Source: Modestobacter italicus | GTDB taxonomy: Bacteria > Actinomycetota > Actinomycetes > Mycobacteriales > Geodermatophilaceae | Assembly (NCBI RefSeq): GCF_000306785.1 | Contig: NC_017955.1 | Span: 2,046,001-2,110,000 of the forward strand | Direction: 5' to 3' | DNA: 64,000 nucleotides | Part shown: positions 1 to 8,758 of the stretch, piece by piece | Numbering within the stretch: the stretch's first letter is position 1 | Layout: every line of letters starts with the position of its first letter | The notes under the pieces: model-generated | What the model saw: the letters and a program-made list of their open reading frames with translations, nothing else | Databases searched by the model: none | What the model was told of the DNA's origin: nothing | Program-made: the position numbers and the translations under genes

Positions 1-2
1 TG

Positions 3-1022
3 CGGGTGCTGCTGGACGGCGTCTTCAACCACGTGGGCCGGGAGCACCCGGCCTTCCGCGCCGTCCTGGAGCAGGGCCCGGCGGCCCCGACGGCGGACTG
101 GTTCCGGCTGCGCTGGCCGCACGGGCCGGACGCCGAGCCGGAGTACGACACCTTCGAGGGCCACGGACAGCTGGTGGCGCTGGACCACTCCGCCCCGGCG
201 GTCGCGGACTGGGTCACCGGGGTGATGACCGGCTGGCTGGACCGCGGCGCCGACGGCTGGCGGCTGGACGCCGCCTACGCCGTCCCGACGTCGTTCTGGG
301 CGACCGTGCTGCCCCGGGTGCGGGCCCGGCACCCCGACGCCTACGTCGTGGGCGAGGTGATCCACGGCGACTACGCCCGGGTGGTCGCCGACTCCGGCAT
401 GGACGCGGTCACCCAGTACGAGCTGTGGAAGGCGGTCTGGAGCTCGCTGAACGACGGCAACCTGCACGAGCTGGCGCACGCGCTGGGCCGGCACGACGGG
501 TTCCTGGACGCGTTCGTGCCGCTGACGTTCGTCGGCAACCACGACGTCACCCGGATCGCCAGCCGGCTCACCGACGTCCGGCACCTGCCGCACGCGCTCG
601 CCGTGCTGTTCACCGTCGGGGGCACGCCGTCGGTCTACGCCGGGGACGAGCAGGCCTTCACCGGGGTCAAGGAGGACCGGGCCGGTGGGGACGACGCCGT
701 CCGGCCGGCGTTCCCGGACACCCCGGCCGGCCTGGCGCCGTACGGCTGGCCCACCTACCGGCTGCACGAGGAGCTGATCGGCCTGCGCCGCCGGCACCGG
801 TGGCTGCACCGCGCCCGGACGACGCCGCTGCACCGGGACAACCGGCAGCTGAGCTACGCGGTGGCCGCCGACGGCCAGCGGCTGGTCGTGGCGCTGAACC
901 TGGCCGACACCGCGGCGCGGCTGCCGGCGCCCGGCGCGGGGGCGGTGCTCGCCGGCGCCGGCACGGTGCGCGGGGACTCCGTCGAGCTGGCGGCGCACGG
1001 CTGGGCCGTCCTGGACGGGTGA
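3..1022 (+). CDS. GH13 alpha-amylase-family glycoside hydrolase, 5'-truncated by window edge
   Basis: The reading frame is already open at base 3, so the true start lies upstream. It is a retaining alpha-glucan or alpha-glucoside hydrolase of family GH13. Conserved region I (DGVFNH) opens the fragment. Region II (GADGWRLDAA) holds the Asp nucleophile, region III (VVGEVIHG) the Glu acid/base, and region IV (FVGNHD) the transition-state stabiliser, in the family order. The C-terminus ends in a short beta-domain (LSYAVAADGQRLVVALNLAD). No signal peptide can be judged because the N-terminus is missing. Exact substrate (maltodextrin, trehalose or sucrose) cannot be told from this part. Confidence 0.9.
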   Translation, partial: RVLLDGVFNHVGREHPAFRAVLEQGPAAPTADWFRLRWPHGPDAEPEYDTFEGHGQLVALDHSAPAVADWVTGVMTGWLDRGADGWRLDAAYAVPTSFWATVLPRVRARHPDAYVVGEVIHGDYARVVADSGMDAVTQYELWKAVWSSLNDGNLHELAHALGRHDGFLDAFVPLTFVGNHDVTRIASRLTDVRHLPHALAVLFTVGGTPSVYAGDEQAFTGVKEDRAGGDDAVRPAFPDTPAGLAPYGWPTYRLHEELIGLRRRHRWLHRARTTPLHRDNRQLSYAVAADGQRLVVALNLADTAARLPAPGAGAVLAGAGTVRGDSVELAAHGWAVLDG

Positions 1023-1059
1023 GCAACCGCACAGCCGCCGCCGGGAATGGCGGGACGGC

Positions 1060-2430
1060 GTGGCGGCGTCGTCCCTGCACGTGACCCCACCGACCGGGAC
1101 GACGTCCTCGCGCGCCTACGCGATCTGGCTGGTCGGTCTGCTCGCCTACGCCGTCGCCATCTTCCACCGCGCCTCGCTGGGCGTCGCCGGGCTCGAGGCG
1201 CAGGAGCGGTTCTCCGCCGGCGCGTCGGCGATCTCGCTGTTCCTGGTGCTGCAGCTGGGGGTCTACGCCGCGTTGCAGGTGCCGGTCGGCGTGGCCCTGG
1301 ACCGGTTCGGCTCCCGCCGGGTGATCATCGCCGGGGCGCTGACCATGGCCGCCGGTCAGCTCGTGCTCGCGCTGGCCACCGACGTGCCCACCGCGGTCCT
1401 CGCCCGGGTGCTGGTCGGCGCCGGCGACGCGATGACGTTCATCAGCGTGCTCCGGCTGGTGCCGCTGTGGTTCCCCGGCCGCACCGTCCCGGTGATCACC
1501 CAGCTGACCGGCATCCTCGGCCAGTTCGGGCAGATCGTGGCCGCCTACCCGCTGGTGCGGCTGCTGCACTCCGCGGGCTGGACGCCGACCTTCGTCGGCG
1601 CCGCCGCGGTCGGCGTGCTGGTGGCGGTGCTGGTGCTGGTGGCGCTGCGCGACGCCCCGCCCGGCACGGTGACCGTCCCCCCGTCCGGGATGGCGGTGGT
1701 CCGGCGCAACCTGCTCGCCGCCTGGCGGGAGCCGGGCACCCGGATCGGGCTGGCCACCCACCTGGTCACCCAGTTCTCCGGCACGGTGTTCGCCCTGCTG
1801 TGGGGCTACCCGTTCCTCACCATCGGGGAGGGCCTCTCCGCCGGCGCCGCGGCGTCCCTGCTCAGCCTGCTGGTGCTGGTCGGGATGGGCTTCGGCCCGC
1901 TGCTGGGCCAGCTGGTCGCACGCTGGCCGCTGCGCCGCTCCAACCTGGTGTTCGGCATCCTCGGCGTCACCGCCGCGACCTGGACGGTGGTGCTGCTCTG
2001 GCCGGGCCGGGCACCGCTGTGGCTGCTCGTGGTGCTGGTCCTGGTGCTCGGCACCAACGGCCCCGGCTCGATGATCGGCTTCGACTACGCGCGCACCGAG
2101 AACCCGGTCGAGCGCTCCGGCAGCGCCAGCGGCGTGGTGAACGTCGGTGGCTTCGTCGCCTCGCTGTGCACCGTGCTGGCGATCGGCTTCGTGCTGGACG
2201 CGATGACCCCGGGCAGCTCGACGGACTACTCGCTGGGCGCGTTCCGGGCGGCGTTCTCGGTGCAGTACGTCTTCTGGGCGATCGGCCTGGCCGGCGTCGT
2301 CGTCCACCGCCGCCAGCTGCGCGCCCGGTTCGCCCGCGACGGCATCGTCATGGTGCCGCTGCTCGTCGCCGCCCGGGCCCGGCTGCGCGGCGGGTCCGCC
2401 TACCCCGTGCGGTCGTCGGCCGGCGACTGA
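1060..2430 (+). CDS. MFS transporter
   Basis: Inner-membrane secondary transporter of the major facilitator superfamily, 456 aa, the usual length for a 12-helix member. Repeated hydrophobic spans run through the protein. The loop-2/3 signature appears as ALDRFGSRRVIIAG near residue 85, with Asp and the Arg pair typical of MFS. The GTG start at 1060 lies 37 nt after the hydrolase stop; there is no strong Shine-Dalgarno, so an alternative start a few codons on is possible. The substrate is not recognisable. The 3' end overlaps the convergent pseudogene by about 31 bp. Confidence 0.85.
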   Translation: MAASSLHVTPPTGTTSSRAYAIWLVGLLAYAVAIFHRASLGVAGLEAQERFSAGASAISLFLVLQLGVYAALQVPVGVALDRFGSRRVIIAGALTMAAGQLVLALATDVPTAVLARVLVGAGDAMTFISVLRLVPLWFPGRTVPVITQLTGILGQFGQIVAAYPLVRLLHSAGWTPTFVGAAAVGVLVAVLVLVALRDAPPGTVTVPPSGMAVVRRNLLAAWREPGTRIGLATHLVTQFSGTVFALLWGYPFLTIGEGLSAGAAASLLSLLVLVGMGFGPLLGQLVARWPLRRSNLVFGILGVTAATWTVVLLWPGRAPLWLLVVLVLVLGTNGPGSMIGFDYARTENPVERSGSASGVVNVGGFVASLCTVLAIGFVLDAMTPGSSTDYSLGAFRAAFSVQYVFWAIGLAGVVVHRRQLRARFARDGIVMVPLLVAARARLRGGSAYPVRSSAGD

Positions 2431-3101
2431 GCGGACCGCGCGAGCACGACCGCGTAGTCGAAGCGTCGGCCGTCGCGCTGCACGGGCAGCCCCAGGTGCT
2501 CGACGTCGGCGGCGCGGGCAGGGCGGCCAGCCGCCGCACAGCTCCGGCGCGGGGTCGCTGGACCAGATCGCCAGCACCCCACCGGGCCGCAGCGCCGCCA
2601 GCGCCGCGGCCAGCCCGGCCCCGGTGTAGAGGCCGGCGTTGGACTCGTGCACCAGGAACGCCGGGCCGTTGTCGACGTCCAGCAGCACCGCGTCCCAGCG
2701 GGGAGCCGGCAGGGTGTCCGCGACGTCCCCGACGTACAGCCGCACAGCCGCAGCCGCCCGGCGGGCAGCTGCGGCAGCCCGGGCAGGCGGCCCAGCGGAC
2801 CAGCGCCGGCTGCAGCTCGGCGACGTCGACCGCGGCGACCCGCGGTCGGCGAGCACGGTCGCCGCGTCCAAGCCCAGCCCGAGCCCGCCGACGAGCACCC
2901 GCAGAGCACCCGCAGCCCCGCCCCGGGGCAGCGGCGCAGCGCCTCGGTGGCCAGCGCCCGCTCGGTGGAGGTGTCGACGTCGTCCATGGCGAAGACGCCG
3001 TCGACCACCAGCTCGGTGATCGCGCCGCGGCGGCGCAGCACCACCTCGCCGTGGGCGCCGGAGGTCCGGCCCAGCTCGTGCAGCTCCCCGTCGCCGGTCA
3101 C
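2400..3101 (-). pseudogene. Decayed spermidine-synthase-like methyltransferase-fold protein
   Basis: The N-terminus (MTGDGELHELGR..., about 65 codons) reads cleanly, then homology hops between frames. GLRVL ends in the first frame. VGGLGLGLDAATVLADR (SAM/dcSAM glycine loop) continues in a second. VAAVDVAELQPALVRWA needs the third. LYVGDVADTLPAPRWDAVLL and LRPGGVLAIWSSDPAPEL return to the second. VEHLGLPVQRDGRRFDYA finishes in the first. So at least four frame breaks exist, the first caused by an 11-bp tandem duplication at 2893-2914 and the next by about 2 extra G near 2856. The order of motifs is that of spermidine-synthase-fold proteins common in actinobacteria. Neighbouring genes are intact, which argues for real decay, although read errors cannot be excluded. 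Confidence 0.75.
2893..2914. repeat. Perfect 11-bp tandem duplication inside pseudogene
   Basis: The unit GAGCACCCGCA occurs twice back to back (2893-2903, 2904-2914). Removing one copy restores the glycine-rich nucleotide-binding loop of the surrounding reverse-strand coding sequence, so the duplication is the direct cause of the first frameshift. It has the form expected of replication slippage. Confidence 0.9.
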
Positions 3102-3124
3102 CGGAGCAGTCTTCCCCAGCGTTC

Positions 3125-3808
3125 TCAGCCGAGGGCGGGGTCCGGCGGGTGGTCCCGGTGCCGCGACAGGCCGCCCCGCACGTGCTCGACCATCACCGCT
3201 GCCGCCCGGTCGGGGTCGCCACTGCGCAGCGCGGCCAGCACGTCGGCGTGGTCGGTCACCAGGTCGATGTCGGCGTGCACCGAGGTGAAGTAGTCGCCCC
3301 AGGCCTGCATCGTCACGCTGCGGCCCCAGAGGTCGTCGAACAGCTCGAGCAGGAACGGGTTCCCCGACGCCTCGACGACCGCCCGGTGGGCGAGCCGGTT
3401 GGCCCGGAAGACGTCCGGCCCGCTCGACCCGGCACCGGCGGACAGCCGGCGCAGCGTGGCCTCGATCTCGTCGACGGACGCGACGGCCCGGGCGGCGACC
3501 AGCCGCGCGGCCTGCCCCTCCACGGCCTCGCGGACCTCGTAGAGGTGGCCGATGTCCGTGCTGGTCAGGTCCGGGACGACGTAGCCCCGCCCCTCGCCGG
3601 CGCGGATGGTGCCCTCGCGCTCCATCCGCTGCAGGGCCTCCCGCACCGGTGTCCGGCTGATCCCGAGCCGCAGGGCGAGGACGTCCTGCACCAGTCGGTC
3701 GCCGGGGGCGAGGTCGCCGGAGAGCAGCGCGTCGGTCAGCCGTTCGTAGGCGAGGTCGGCGAGCGAACTGGCGTGGATGCGGCGCAGGACCACCGGATCG
3801 CCCTTCAT
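3125..3808 (-). CDS. GntR-family regulator, FadR/FCD subgroup
   Basis: DNA-binding repressor or activator of about 227 aa. The N-terminal winged helix includes ALRLGISRTPVREALQRMER, the GntR recognition helix with the canonical SRTPVREAL. The C-terminal all-alpha FCD ligand domain follows (LYEVREAVEGQAARLVAAR, FRANRLAHRAVVEAS, TDHADVLAALRSGD), with the Asp/His set that usually binds a metal and an organic acid. I place the start at the ATG at 3806-3808 because the longer frame would run over the candidate operators. It is divergent from the copper amine oxidase, so it most likely controls that unit and itself; the effector is unknown. Confidence 0.85.
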   Translation of the reverse strand: MKGDPVVLRRIHASSLADLAYERLTDALLSGDLAPGDRLVQDVLALRLGISRTPVREALQRMEREGTIRAGEGRGYVVPDLTSTDIGHLYEVREAVEGQAARLVAARAVASVDEIEATLRRLSAGAGSSGPDVFRANRLAHRAVVEASGNPFLLELFDDLWGRSVTMQAWGDYFTSVHADIDLVTDHADVLAALRSGDPDRAAAVMVEHVRGGLSRHRDHPPDPALG

Positions 3809-3814
3809 AGCAGT

Positions 3815-3828
3815 GTGATGCCGATCAC
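3815..3828. promoter_or_regulatory. Inverted repeat upstream of gntR-type gene
   Basis: GTGAT-gccg-ATCAC, a perfect 5-bp inverted repeat 6 nt upstream of the regulator's ATG in the divergent intergenic region. Position suits autoregulation; this is inference from position only. Confidence 0.35.
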
Positions 3829-3850
3829 TTCTAGACCTTGGAGGCTGCTC

Positions 3851-3863
3851 GTACACGGTATAC
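3851..3863. promoter_or_regulatory. Candidate GntR/FCD operator
   Basis: GTACAC-g-GTATAC is a 13-bp near-palindrome (one mismatch between half-sites) between the divergent regulator and amine oxidase. GTATAC-like cores are common in operators of FCD-type GntR proteins, so this is the best candidate binding site for the adjacent regulator. Confidence 0.4.
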
Positions 3864-3920
3864 GGTCCCGCTCACCGAGCCCGAGACACGCCGGTTCGGC
3901 ACTCTCTCGAGGAGGCCCCC

Positions 3921-5957
3921 GTGGCAGTCCAGTTCCCAGACGTCGAGACGACGACGAGCAGCGCGCCGCTGGCGCCGCTGAGCGCCGACGAGATCAGCCG
4001 CGCGTCGGCCGTCCTGCGCGACCAGCGCGACCTCGGCCCGCGGGTCCGGTTCGTCTCGGTGACCCTGCAGGAGCCGACGAAGTCCGAGGTCCTCGGCTGG
4101 CAGCGCGGGGAGTCGGCGGCCCCGGAGCGGTCCGCGTTCGCCGTCCTCTACGACCGGGACGCCCAGCAGACGATCGAGACGGTGGTGTCGCTGGCCTCCG
4201 GCGTGGTCACCTCGTGGCGGGTCGTCGAGGGCGTGCAGCCCGGCGTGATGCTCGAGGAGTTCTTCGCCACCGAGGAGATCACCCGGGCCGACCCCCGCTG
4301 GCAGGAGGCGATGCGCAAGCGGGGGGTCACCGACTTCTCGCTGGCCATGATCGACCCCTGGGCCGCCGGCTACGACATCGAGGACCCGTTGGGCCGCCGG
4401 CTGATCCGGCCGCTGACCTTCGTCCGGTCCCGCGCGGACGACAACGGCTACGCCCGGCCGGTCGAGGGGCTCATCGTGCTGGTCGACCTCGACCTCATGG
4501 AGGTCGTCGACGTCCGCGACCACGGTGTGGTGCCGCTGCCGCCGAAGGCCGGCAACTACATGCCGGAGCTGATGGTCGACGACGACAACCGGCCGGCGCA
4601 CACCGCCGTCCGCGACGACGTCCGGCCGATCGAGATCACCCAGCCCGAGGGGCCCAGCTTCACCGTCGACGGGCACGCGGTGAGCTGGCAGAAGTGGCGG
4701 CTCCAGGTCGGGTACAGCCCGCGGGAGGGGCTCGTGCTGCACCAGGTCGGCTACGAGGACCGCGGCCGGGTGCGCCCGGTGCTGTACCGCGCCTCGCTGT
4801 CGGAGATGTACATCCCCTACGCCGACCCGGCACCGACCCACCGGATCAAGAACGTGTTCGACGAGGGGGAGTACGGGGTCGGCCTGCTGCTCAACCCGCT
4901 GCAGCTGGGCTGCGACTGCCTGGGGGAGATCCACTACTTCGACGCCGTCGCCAACGACCAGGACGGCCAGCCGGTCACCATCCCCAACGCCATCTGCATG
5001 CACGAGGAGGACTTCGGCGTCGGCTGGAAGCACACCGACTTCCGCACCGAGAAGATGGAGGTCCGCCGCTCCCGCCGGCTGGTGGTCTCCTGCTTCGCCA
5101 CCGTCGGCAACTACGAGTACGGCTTCTTCTGGTACCTGTACACCGACGGCACCATCCAGTTCGAGGTGAAGCTCACCGGCGTCATCTCCACCGGGGCGGT
5201 CGCCCCTGGCGAGCAGCCGCGCTTCGGCAACCTGGTGGCCCCCGGCCTGTACGGCCCGCACCACCAGCACTTCTTCAACGTGCGGCTGGACATGCAGGTC
5301 GACGGCGAGGGCAACTCGGTCTACGAGGTCGACTCGGTGCCGCTGCCCCCGGGCGAGGACAACCCGTACGGGAACGCCTGGGTCACGCAGAAGACCCTGC
5401 TGGCCCGGGAGAGCGAGGCCCAGCGGCTGATCGACCCGTTCGCCGCCCGCACCTGGCAGGTCGTCAACCCGTCGTCGGTCAACGAGCTCGGCCAGCCGGT
5501 CGGCTACAAGCTGATGCCGGGGGACAACGTGCTGCCGATGCAGCAGGAGGGCTCCCAGGCCTACGACCGGGCGCAGTTCGCCTACAAGCACCTGTGGGTC
5601 ACCCGGAACACCCCCGGCGAGCTGTTCGCCGCCGGTGACTACCCCAACCAGAGCCAGCGGCCCGGCGGGCTCCCCGAGTTCGTCAAGGCCGACCGGTCGC
5701 TGGAGGACACCGACGTCGTCGTCTGGTACTCCTTCGGCGCGCACCACATCGTGCGTCCCGAGGACTGGCCGGTCATGCCGGTGAGCACGATCGGCTTCCA
5801 CCTCAAGCCGGTCGGCTTCTTCGACGGCAACCCGGCGCTGGACATGCCGCGCTCGACGCCGGCCTGCCACGCCGAGGGCGACGCGGACGCGTCCTGCCAC
5901 GACACGGCCCCGGGCGAGACGGTCGGGCAGAGCGCGCGGGAGCAGGTGGCCGAGTGA
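3921..5957 (+). CDS. Primary-amine oxidase (copper/TPQ amine oxidase)
   Basis: Oxidatively deaminates primary amines to aldehyde, ammonia and H2O2. It is 678 aa, close to Arthrobacter-type copper amine oxidases. The cofactor site VGNYEY is present, with Tyr398 as the residue expected to become topaquinone. Copper ligands are in HHQH (H448/H450) and in GAHHIVRPEDW (H608/H609). The catalytic base is probably Asp302 in YADPAP. No signal peptide is evident, so it is likely cytoplasmic. The start is GTG at 3921, preceded by GAGGAG about 6 nt upstream. The permease gene overlaps the stop by 4 bp, pointing to coupled uptake and oxidation of an amine. Confidence 0.95.
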   Translation: MAVQFPDVETTTSSAPLAPLSADEISRASAVLRDQRDLGPRVRFVSVTLQEPTKSEVLGWQRGESAAPERSAFAVLYDRDAQQTIETVVSLASGVVTSWRVVEGVQPGVMLEEFFATEEITRADPRWQEAMRKRGVTDFSLAMIDPWAAGYDIEDPLGRRLIRPLTFVRSRADDNGYARPVEGLIVLVDLDLMEVVDVRDHGVVPLPPKAGNYMPELMVDDDNRPAHTAVRDDVRPIEITQPEGPSFTVDGHAVSWQKWRLQVGYSPREGLVLHQVGYEDRGRVRPVLYRASLSEMYIPYADPAPTHRIKNVFDEGEYGVGLLLNPLQLGCDCLGEIHYFDAVANDQDGQPVTIPNAICMHEEDFGVGWKHTDFRTEKMEVRRSRRLVVSCFATVGNYEYGFFWYLYTDGTIQFEVKLTGVISTGAVAPGEQPRFGNLVAPGLYGPHHQHFFNVRLDMQVDGEGNSVYEVDSVPLPPGEDNPYGNAWVTQKTLLARESEAQRLIDPFAARTWQVVNPSSVNELGQPVGYKLMPGDNVLPMQQEGSQAYDRAQFAYKHLWVTRNTPGELFAAGDYPNQSQRPGGLPEFVKADRSLEDTDVVVWYSFGAHHIVRPEDWPVMPVSTIGFHLKPVGFFDGNPALDMPRSTPACHAEGDADASCHDTAPGETVGQSAREQVAE

Positions 5958-7471
5958 GCCACTCGGCGGAGGGCAGCCCGGCGGTGCACTCCGACTCCGG
6001 GCTGGCGCACGAGTCGATGAGCCAGCTGGAGGTGATGGCCCAGTCGGTCGCCGGCATCGCCCCGAGCGCGGTCATGGCGACCGGGCCGGTGCTGATCGTG
6101 CTGTTCGCCGGGCCCGGGGCCTGGCTGTCCTACGTGGCGGCGACGGTCGTCGTCGTCCTGGTCGGGCTGTGCGTCGCCCAGTTCGCCCGGCGGTTCGCCT
6201 CCTCGGGCTCGCTGTACAGCTACGTCGCCCGGGGCCTCGGGCCCACCGGGGCGTTCGCCACCGGGTGGAGCCTGGTCATCGGCTACACCTGCATCGCCAT
6301 GCTCGGCGCGACGCTCATCGGCCCCTTCCTCGGCAGCCTGCTCGACCGGGTGGGGCTGCCGGGGATGACGTCGCAGACCGCCTACATCGTCATGACGGCG
6401 CTCGCCGCCGTAGCCGCAGCGGCCTTCGCGGTCATCGGCATCCGGATCTCCACCCGGGTGGGCCTGGTCCTGGAGATCGTCTCGGTCGCCGCGGTGCTGC
6501 TGGTGTTCGTCGTCGTCGTGGCCAAGGGCGGGGACAGCTCGGCGCCGTCGCTGTTCGACCTGTCCGGCGTCAGCTTCGACGGCGTGACCTACGGGATCGT
6601 GCTGGCGGTGCTGGGCTTCGTCGGGTTCGAGAGCGCGGCGAGCCTGGGAGCCGAGGCCAAGAACCCGCACCGGAGCATCCCCCGGGCCGTGATCGGCAGC
6701 GCGGTGCTGGTCGGCCTGCTGTACGTCTTCGCCTCCATCGCCTCGGTGCTGGGCTTCGGCAGCGTCGAGGCGTTCACCAGCAGCGCGGCGCCGGTCAGCG
6801 ACCTGGCCGAGCGGTACGGGCTGAGCAGCATCGTCTGGATCGTCGACCTGGGGGTGGCCGCGTCGTTCTTCGCGGTGACGATCGCCAGCATCAACGCGGC
6901 GTCCCGGGTGCTGTACACGATGGGCGAGGAGGACGTGCTGCCCGCGGCCCTCGGCCGGGCGCACCGCACGTACAAGACGCCGCACGTGGCGATCGGCGTC
7001 CTCGCGCCGGTCGTCGCCCTGGTGCCGGTGGTGCTGATGATCGGCGGCCGCGGACCGTTCGACGTGTACGCCTACGTGGGCACGGTGGGCACCTTCGGGT
7101 ACATGGTGGGCTACCTGCTCATGGCGGTTGCGCTGCCGTTCTTCCTGCGGCGCCGCGGTGAGGGCAACCCGGCGTCGACGGCGCTGTCGGTCGTCGTCGT
7201 GGCTGCGCTGCTCTACGTCTTCTACAAGAACGTCATCCCGGTGCCCGAGTACCCGCTGAACCTGCTGCTGCCGATCTTCGCCGTCGTGCTGGCGCTGGGG
7301 ATGGGCTGGTACTTCCTGGTGCGGTCCCGTCGGCCCGAGGTGCTGGCCGAGGTCGGCAGCACCGAGGAGGAGCCGGTCGCGCCGCACCCGCACCACCTCG
7401 ACGGGCACCGGGTCCCCCCGCCGGCCGCGGCCGACCCCGCCGAGACCGCGCCGACGGTCGACCGGACGTGA
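5954..7471 (+). CDS. APC-family amino acid/amine permease
   Basis: Integral membrane transporter of the amino acid-polyamine-organocation superfamily, 505 aa with about 12 to 13 hydrophobic spans. The helix-1 region (VAGIAPSAVMATGPVLIVLF) and the conserved GFESAASLGAEAKNPHRSIP segment after helix 6 are APC hallmarks. GTG start overlaps the amine-oxidase stop (GTGA), so the two genes are translationally coupled. From this context the substrate is probably a primary amine such as putrescine or an aromatic amine; the sequence alone does not decide. The tail is His/Pro-rich and presumably cytoplasmic. Confidence 0.88.
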   Translation: MSHSAEGSPAVHSDSGLAHESMSQLEVMAQSVAGIAPSAVMATGPVLIVLFAGPGAWLSYVAATVVVVLVGLCVAQFARRFASSGSLYSYVARGLGPTGAFATGWSLVIGYTCIAMLGATLIGPFLGSLLDRVGLPGMTSQTAYIVMTALAAVAAAAFAVIGIRISTRVGLVLEIVSVAAVLLVFVVVVAKGGDSSAPSLFDLSGVSFDGVTYGIVLAVLGFVGFESAASLGAEAKNPHRSIPRAVIGSAVLVGLLYVFASIASVLGFGSVEAFTSSAAPVSDLAERYGLSSIVWIVDLGVAASFFAVTIASINAASRVLYTMGEEDVLPAALGRAHRTYKTPHVAIGVLAPVVALVPVVLMIGGRGPFDVYAYVGTVGTFGYMVGYLLMAVALPFFLRRRGEGNPASTALSVVVVAALLYVFYKNVIPVPEYPLNLLLPIFAVVLALGMGWYFLVRSRRPEVLAEVGSTEEEPVAPHPHHLDGHRVPPPAAADPAETAPTVDRT

Positions 7472-7905
7472 GCACCGGCGGGGCCGCCCGGGTCGTGGCC
7501 CCGGGTGAGGGTGGCGGCCGTCGTCGCGCGCTCTGCGTCGCGGTGCACGTGGCGACGGCCACCTCCGCCGGCCACGGCGGCCCGGCCGAGCGGGCGGTGT
7601 TCGCCGCCATGGCGGTGGCCTGCCTGCCGTGCGTCCGGGCGCTGTGGCGGCGTCCGACGCGGGGCGTCTGGCGGGCGACCGCGGTCATGTACGGCGGCAT
7701 GCTCTTCCTGCACCTCCTGCTGCTCAGCGCCGCGTCGGGTCGCTCCGAGCACCTGGCCGGCGCGCACCACCCGGCCTCCGCCGGCGCGGGGCTGGGCATG
7801 TGGGGCGGGCTGCTGCTGGCCGCACTCCAGGTGGCGGTCGCCGTTGCGGTGCTGGTCAGCGGCAGGCTGCCCCAGGTCGACCCGGTCGGGGTGCGGGCGG
7901 GCTGA
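7468..7905 (+). CDS. Small membrane protein of unknown function
   Basis: 145 aa, not recognised. It starts with GTG in a 4-bp overlap with the permease stop, so it belongs to the amine-oxidase transcript. Four hydrophobic stretches can be seen: LCVAVHVATAT, VFAAMAVACLPCVRALW, AVMYGGMLFLHLLLLSAA and GGLLLAALQVAVAVAVLV. It carries several His residues near membrane edges (HV, GHGG, FLH, EHLAGAHH). It could help assemble or protect the copper enzyme, but nothing in the sequence proves this. Confidence 0.7.
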   Translation: MSTGGAARVVAPGEGGGRRRALCVAVHVATATSAGHGGPAERAVFAAMAVACLPCVRALWRRPTRGVWRATAVMYGGMLFLHLLLLSAASGRSEHLAGAHHPASAGAGLGMWGGLLLAALQVAVAVAVLVSGRLPQVDPVGVRAG

Positions 7906-7918
7906 CCGGGTCGGGTGG

Positions 7919-8758
7919 TCAGCGGGCGCGGAAGCGCAGCTCCTGGCCGGGGCGGAGCTGGGCGCACCGGTCGACGTCGGCGTCGGCCACGTAGCCGATG
8001 ACCGGGTAGCCGCCGGTGACCGGGTGGTCGGCGAGGAAGAGCACCGGGGTGCCGGCCGGCGGCACCTGCAGCGCGCCGCGCACCATGCCCTCGCTGGGCA
8101 GCTCGCCGGTGCGCAACCGGTCGAGCGGCACGCCGTCCAGCCGCAGGCCGACCCGGTTGCTGTCGCTGCTGACCGTCCACGGCTGCCCGACCAGCCCCGA
8201 CCAGCCGGCGGCACCGAACCAGTCGGCGCGGGGGCCGGGCAGCACGCCGACGGTCACCTCGCCGCCGGGTGGGTCGGCGACCGGGGCCAGGTCGACGCCG
8301 GGAGGCGGGTCGGTCGGCTCGCCGACCGGCAGCACGTCGCCGGCCGCGACGACGGGCGGGCCCAGCCCGGAGAGGACGTCGGTGGCGCGGGAGCCGAGCA
8401 CCGGCGGGACGGAGATGCCGCCGCGGACGGCGAGGTAGCTGCGCAGCCCGCTTGCCGGGGCCCCGAGCCGCAGCTCCGCACCGCGGCGGAGCACCGCCGG
8501 CGCGGCGTGCGGCGCACCGGGGCAGCGGGCCCCGGTGCTGACCACCAGCAGGTCGGACTCTGCGCGGACGGCCAGCCCGCCGAACGTCACCTCGAGCACC
8601 GCTGCGTCCGGGGGGTTGCCGACCAGCCGGTTCGCCAGCGCCGCGGCGGCCCGGTCGCAGGCGCCGGACCGGCCGATGCCGAGCGCGCCCTGGCCCGGGC
8701 GGCCCTCGTCCTGGACGGTGGTGAGCGGCCCGGTGGCCAGCACGGTGAGCGACCTCAT
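7919..8758 (-). CDS. pxpC: 5-oxoprolinase subunit C (biotin-dependent carboxyltransferase-like)
   Basis: Component of the three-subunit ATP-dependent 5-oxoprolinase that opens pyroglutamate to glutamate. It is 279 aa of the KipA/allophanate-hydrolase-subunit-2 family: N-terminal GPLTTVQDEGRPGQGALGI, then SGACDRAAAALANRLVGNPP, YLAVRGGI, SRATDVLSGL and the late SDSNRVGLRLDG and SEGMVRGALQVPP segments all match the family. It starts with ATG in a 4-bp overlap with pxpB and is the last gene of the operon. Confidence 0.92.
   Translation of the reverse strand: MRSLTVLATGPLTTVQDEGRPGQGALGIGRSGACDRAAAALANRLVGNPPDAAVLEVTFGGLAVRAESDLLVVSTGARCPGAPHAAPAVLRRGAELRLGAPASGLRSYLAVRGGISVPPVLGSRATDVLSGLGPPVVAAGDVLPVGEPTDPPPGVDLAPVADPPGGEVTVGVLPGPRADWFGAAGWSGLVGQPWTVSSDSNRVGLRLDGVPLDRLRTGELPSEGMVRGALQVPPAGTPVLFLADHPVTGGYPVIGYVADADVDRCAQLRPGQELRFRAR

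Noticed and set aside
667-2898. Very long reverse-strand open frame (743 codons)
   Set aside because: Most of it is an Arg/Pro/Ala-rich shadow of the MFS gene; only its first part carries real fragments of the spermidine-synthase-like pseudogene.
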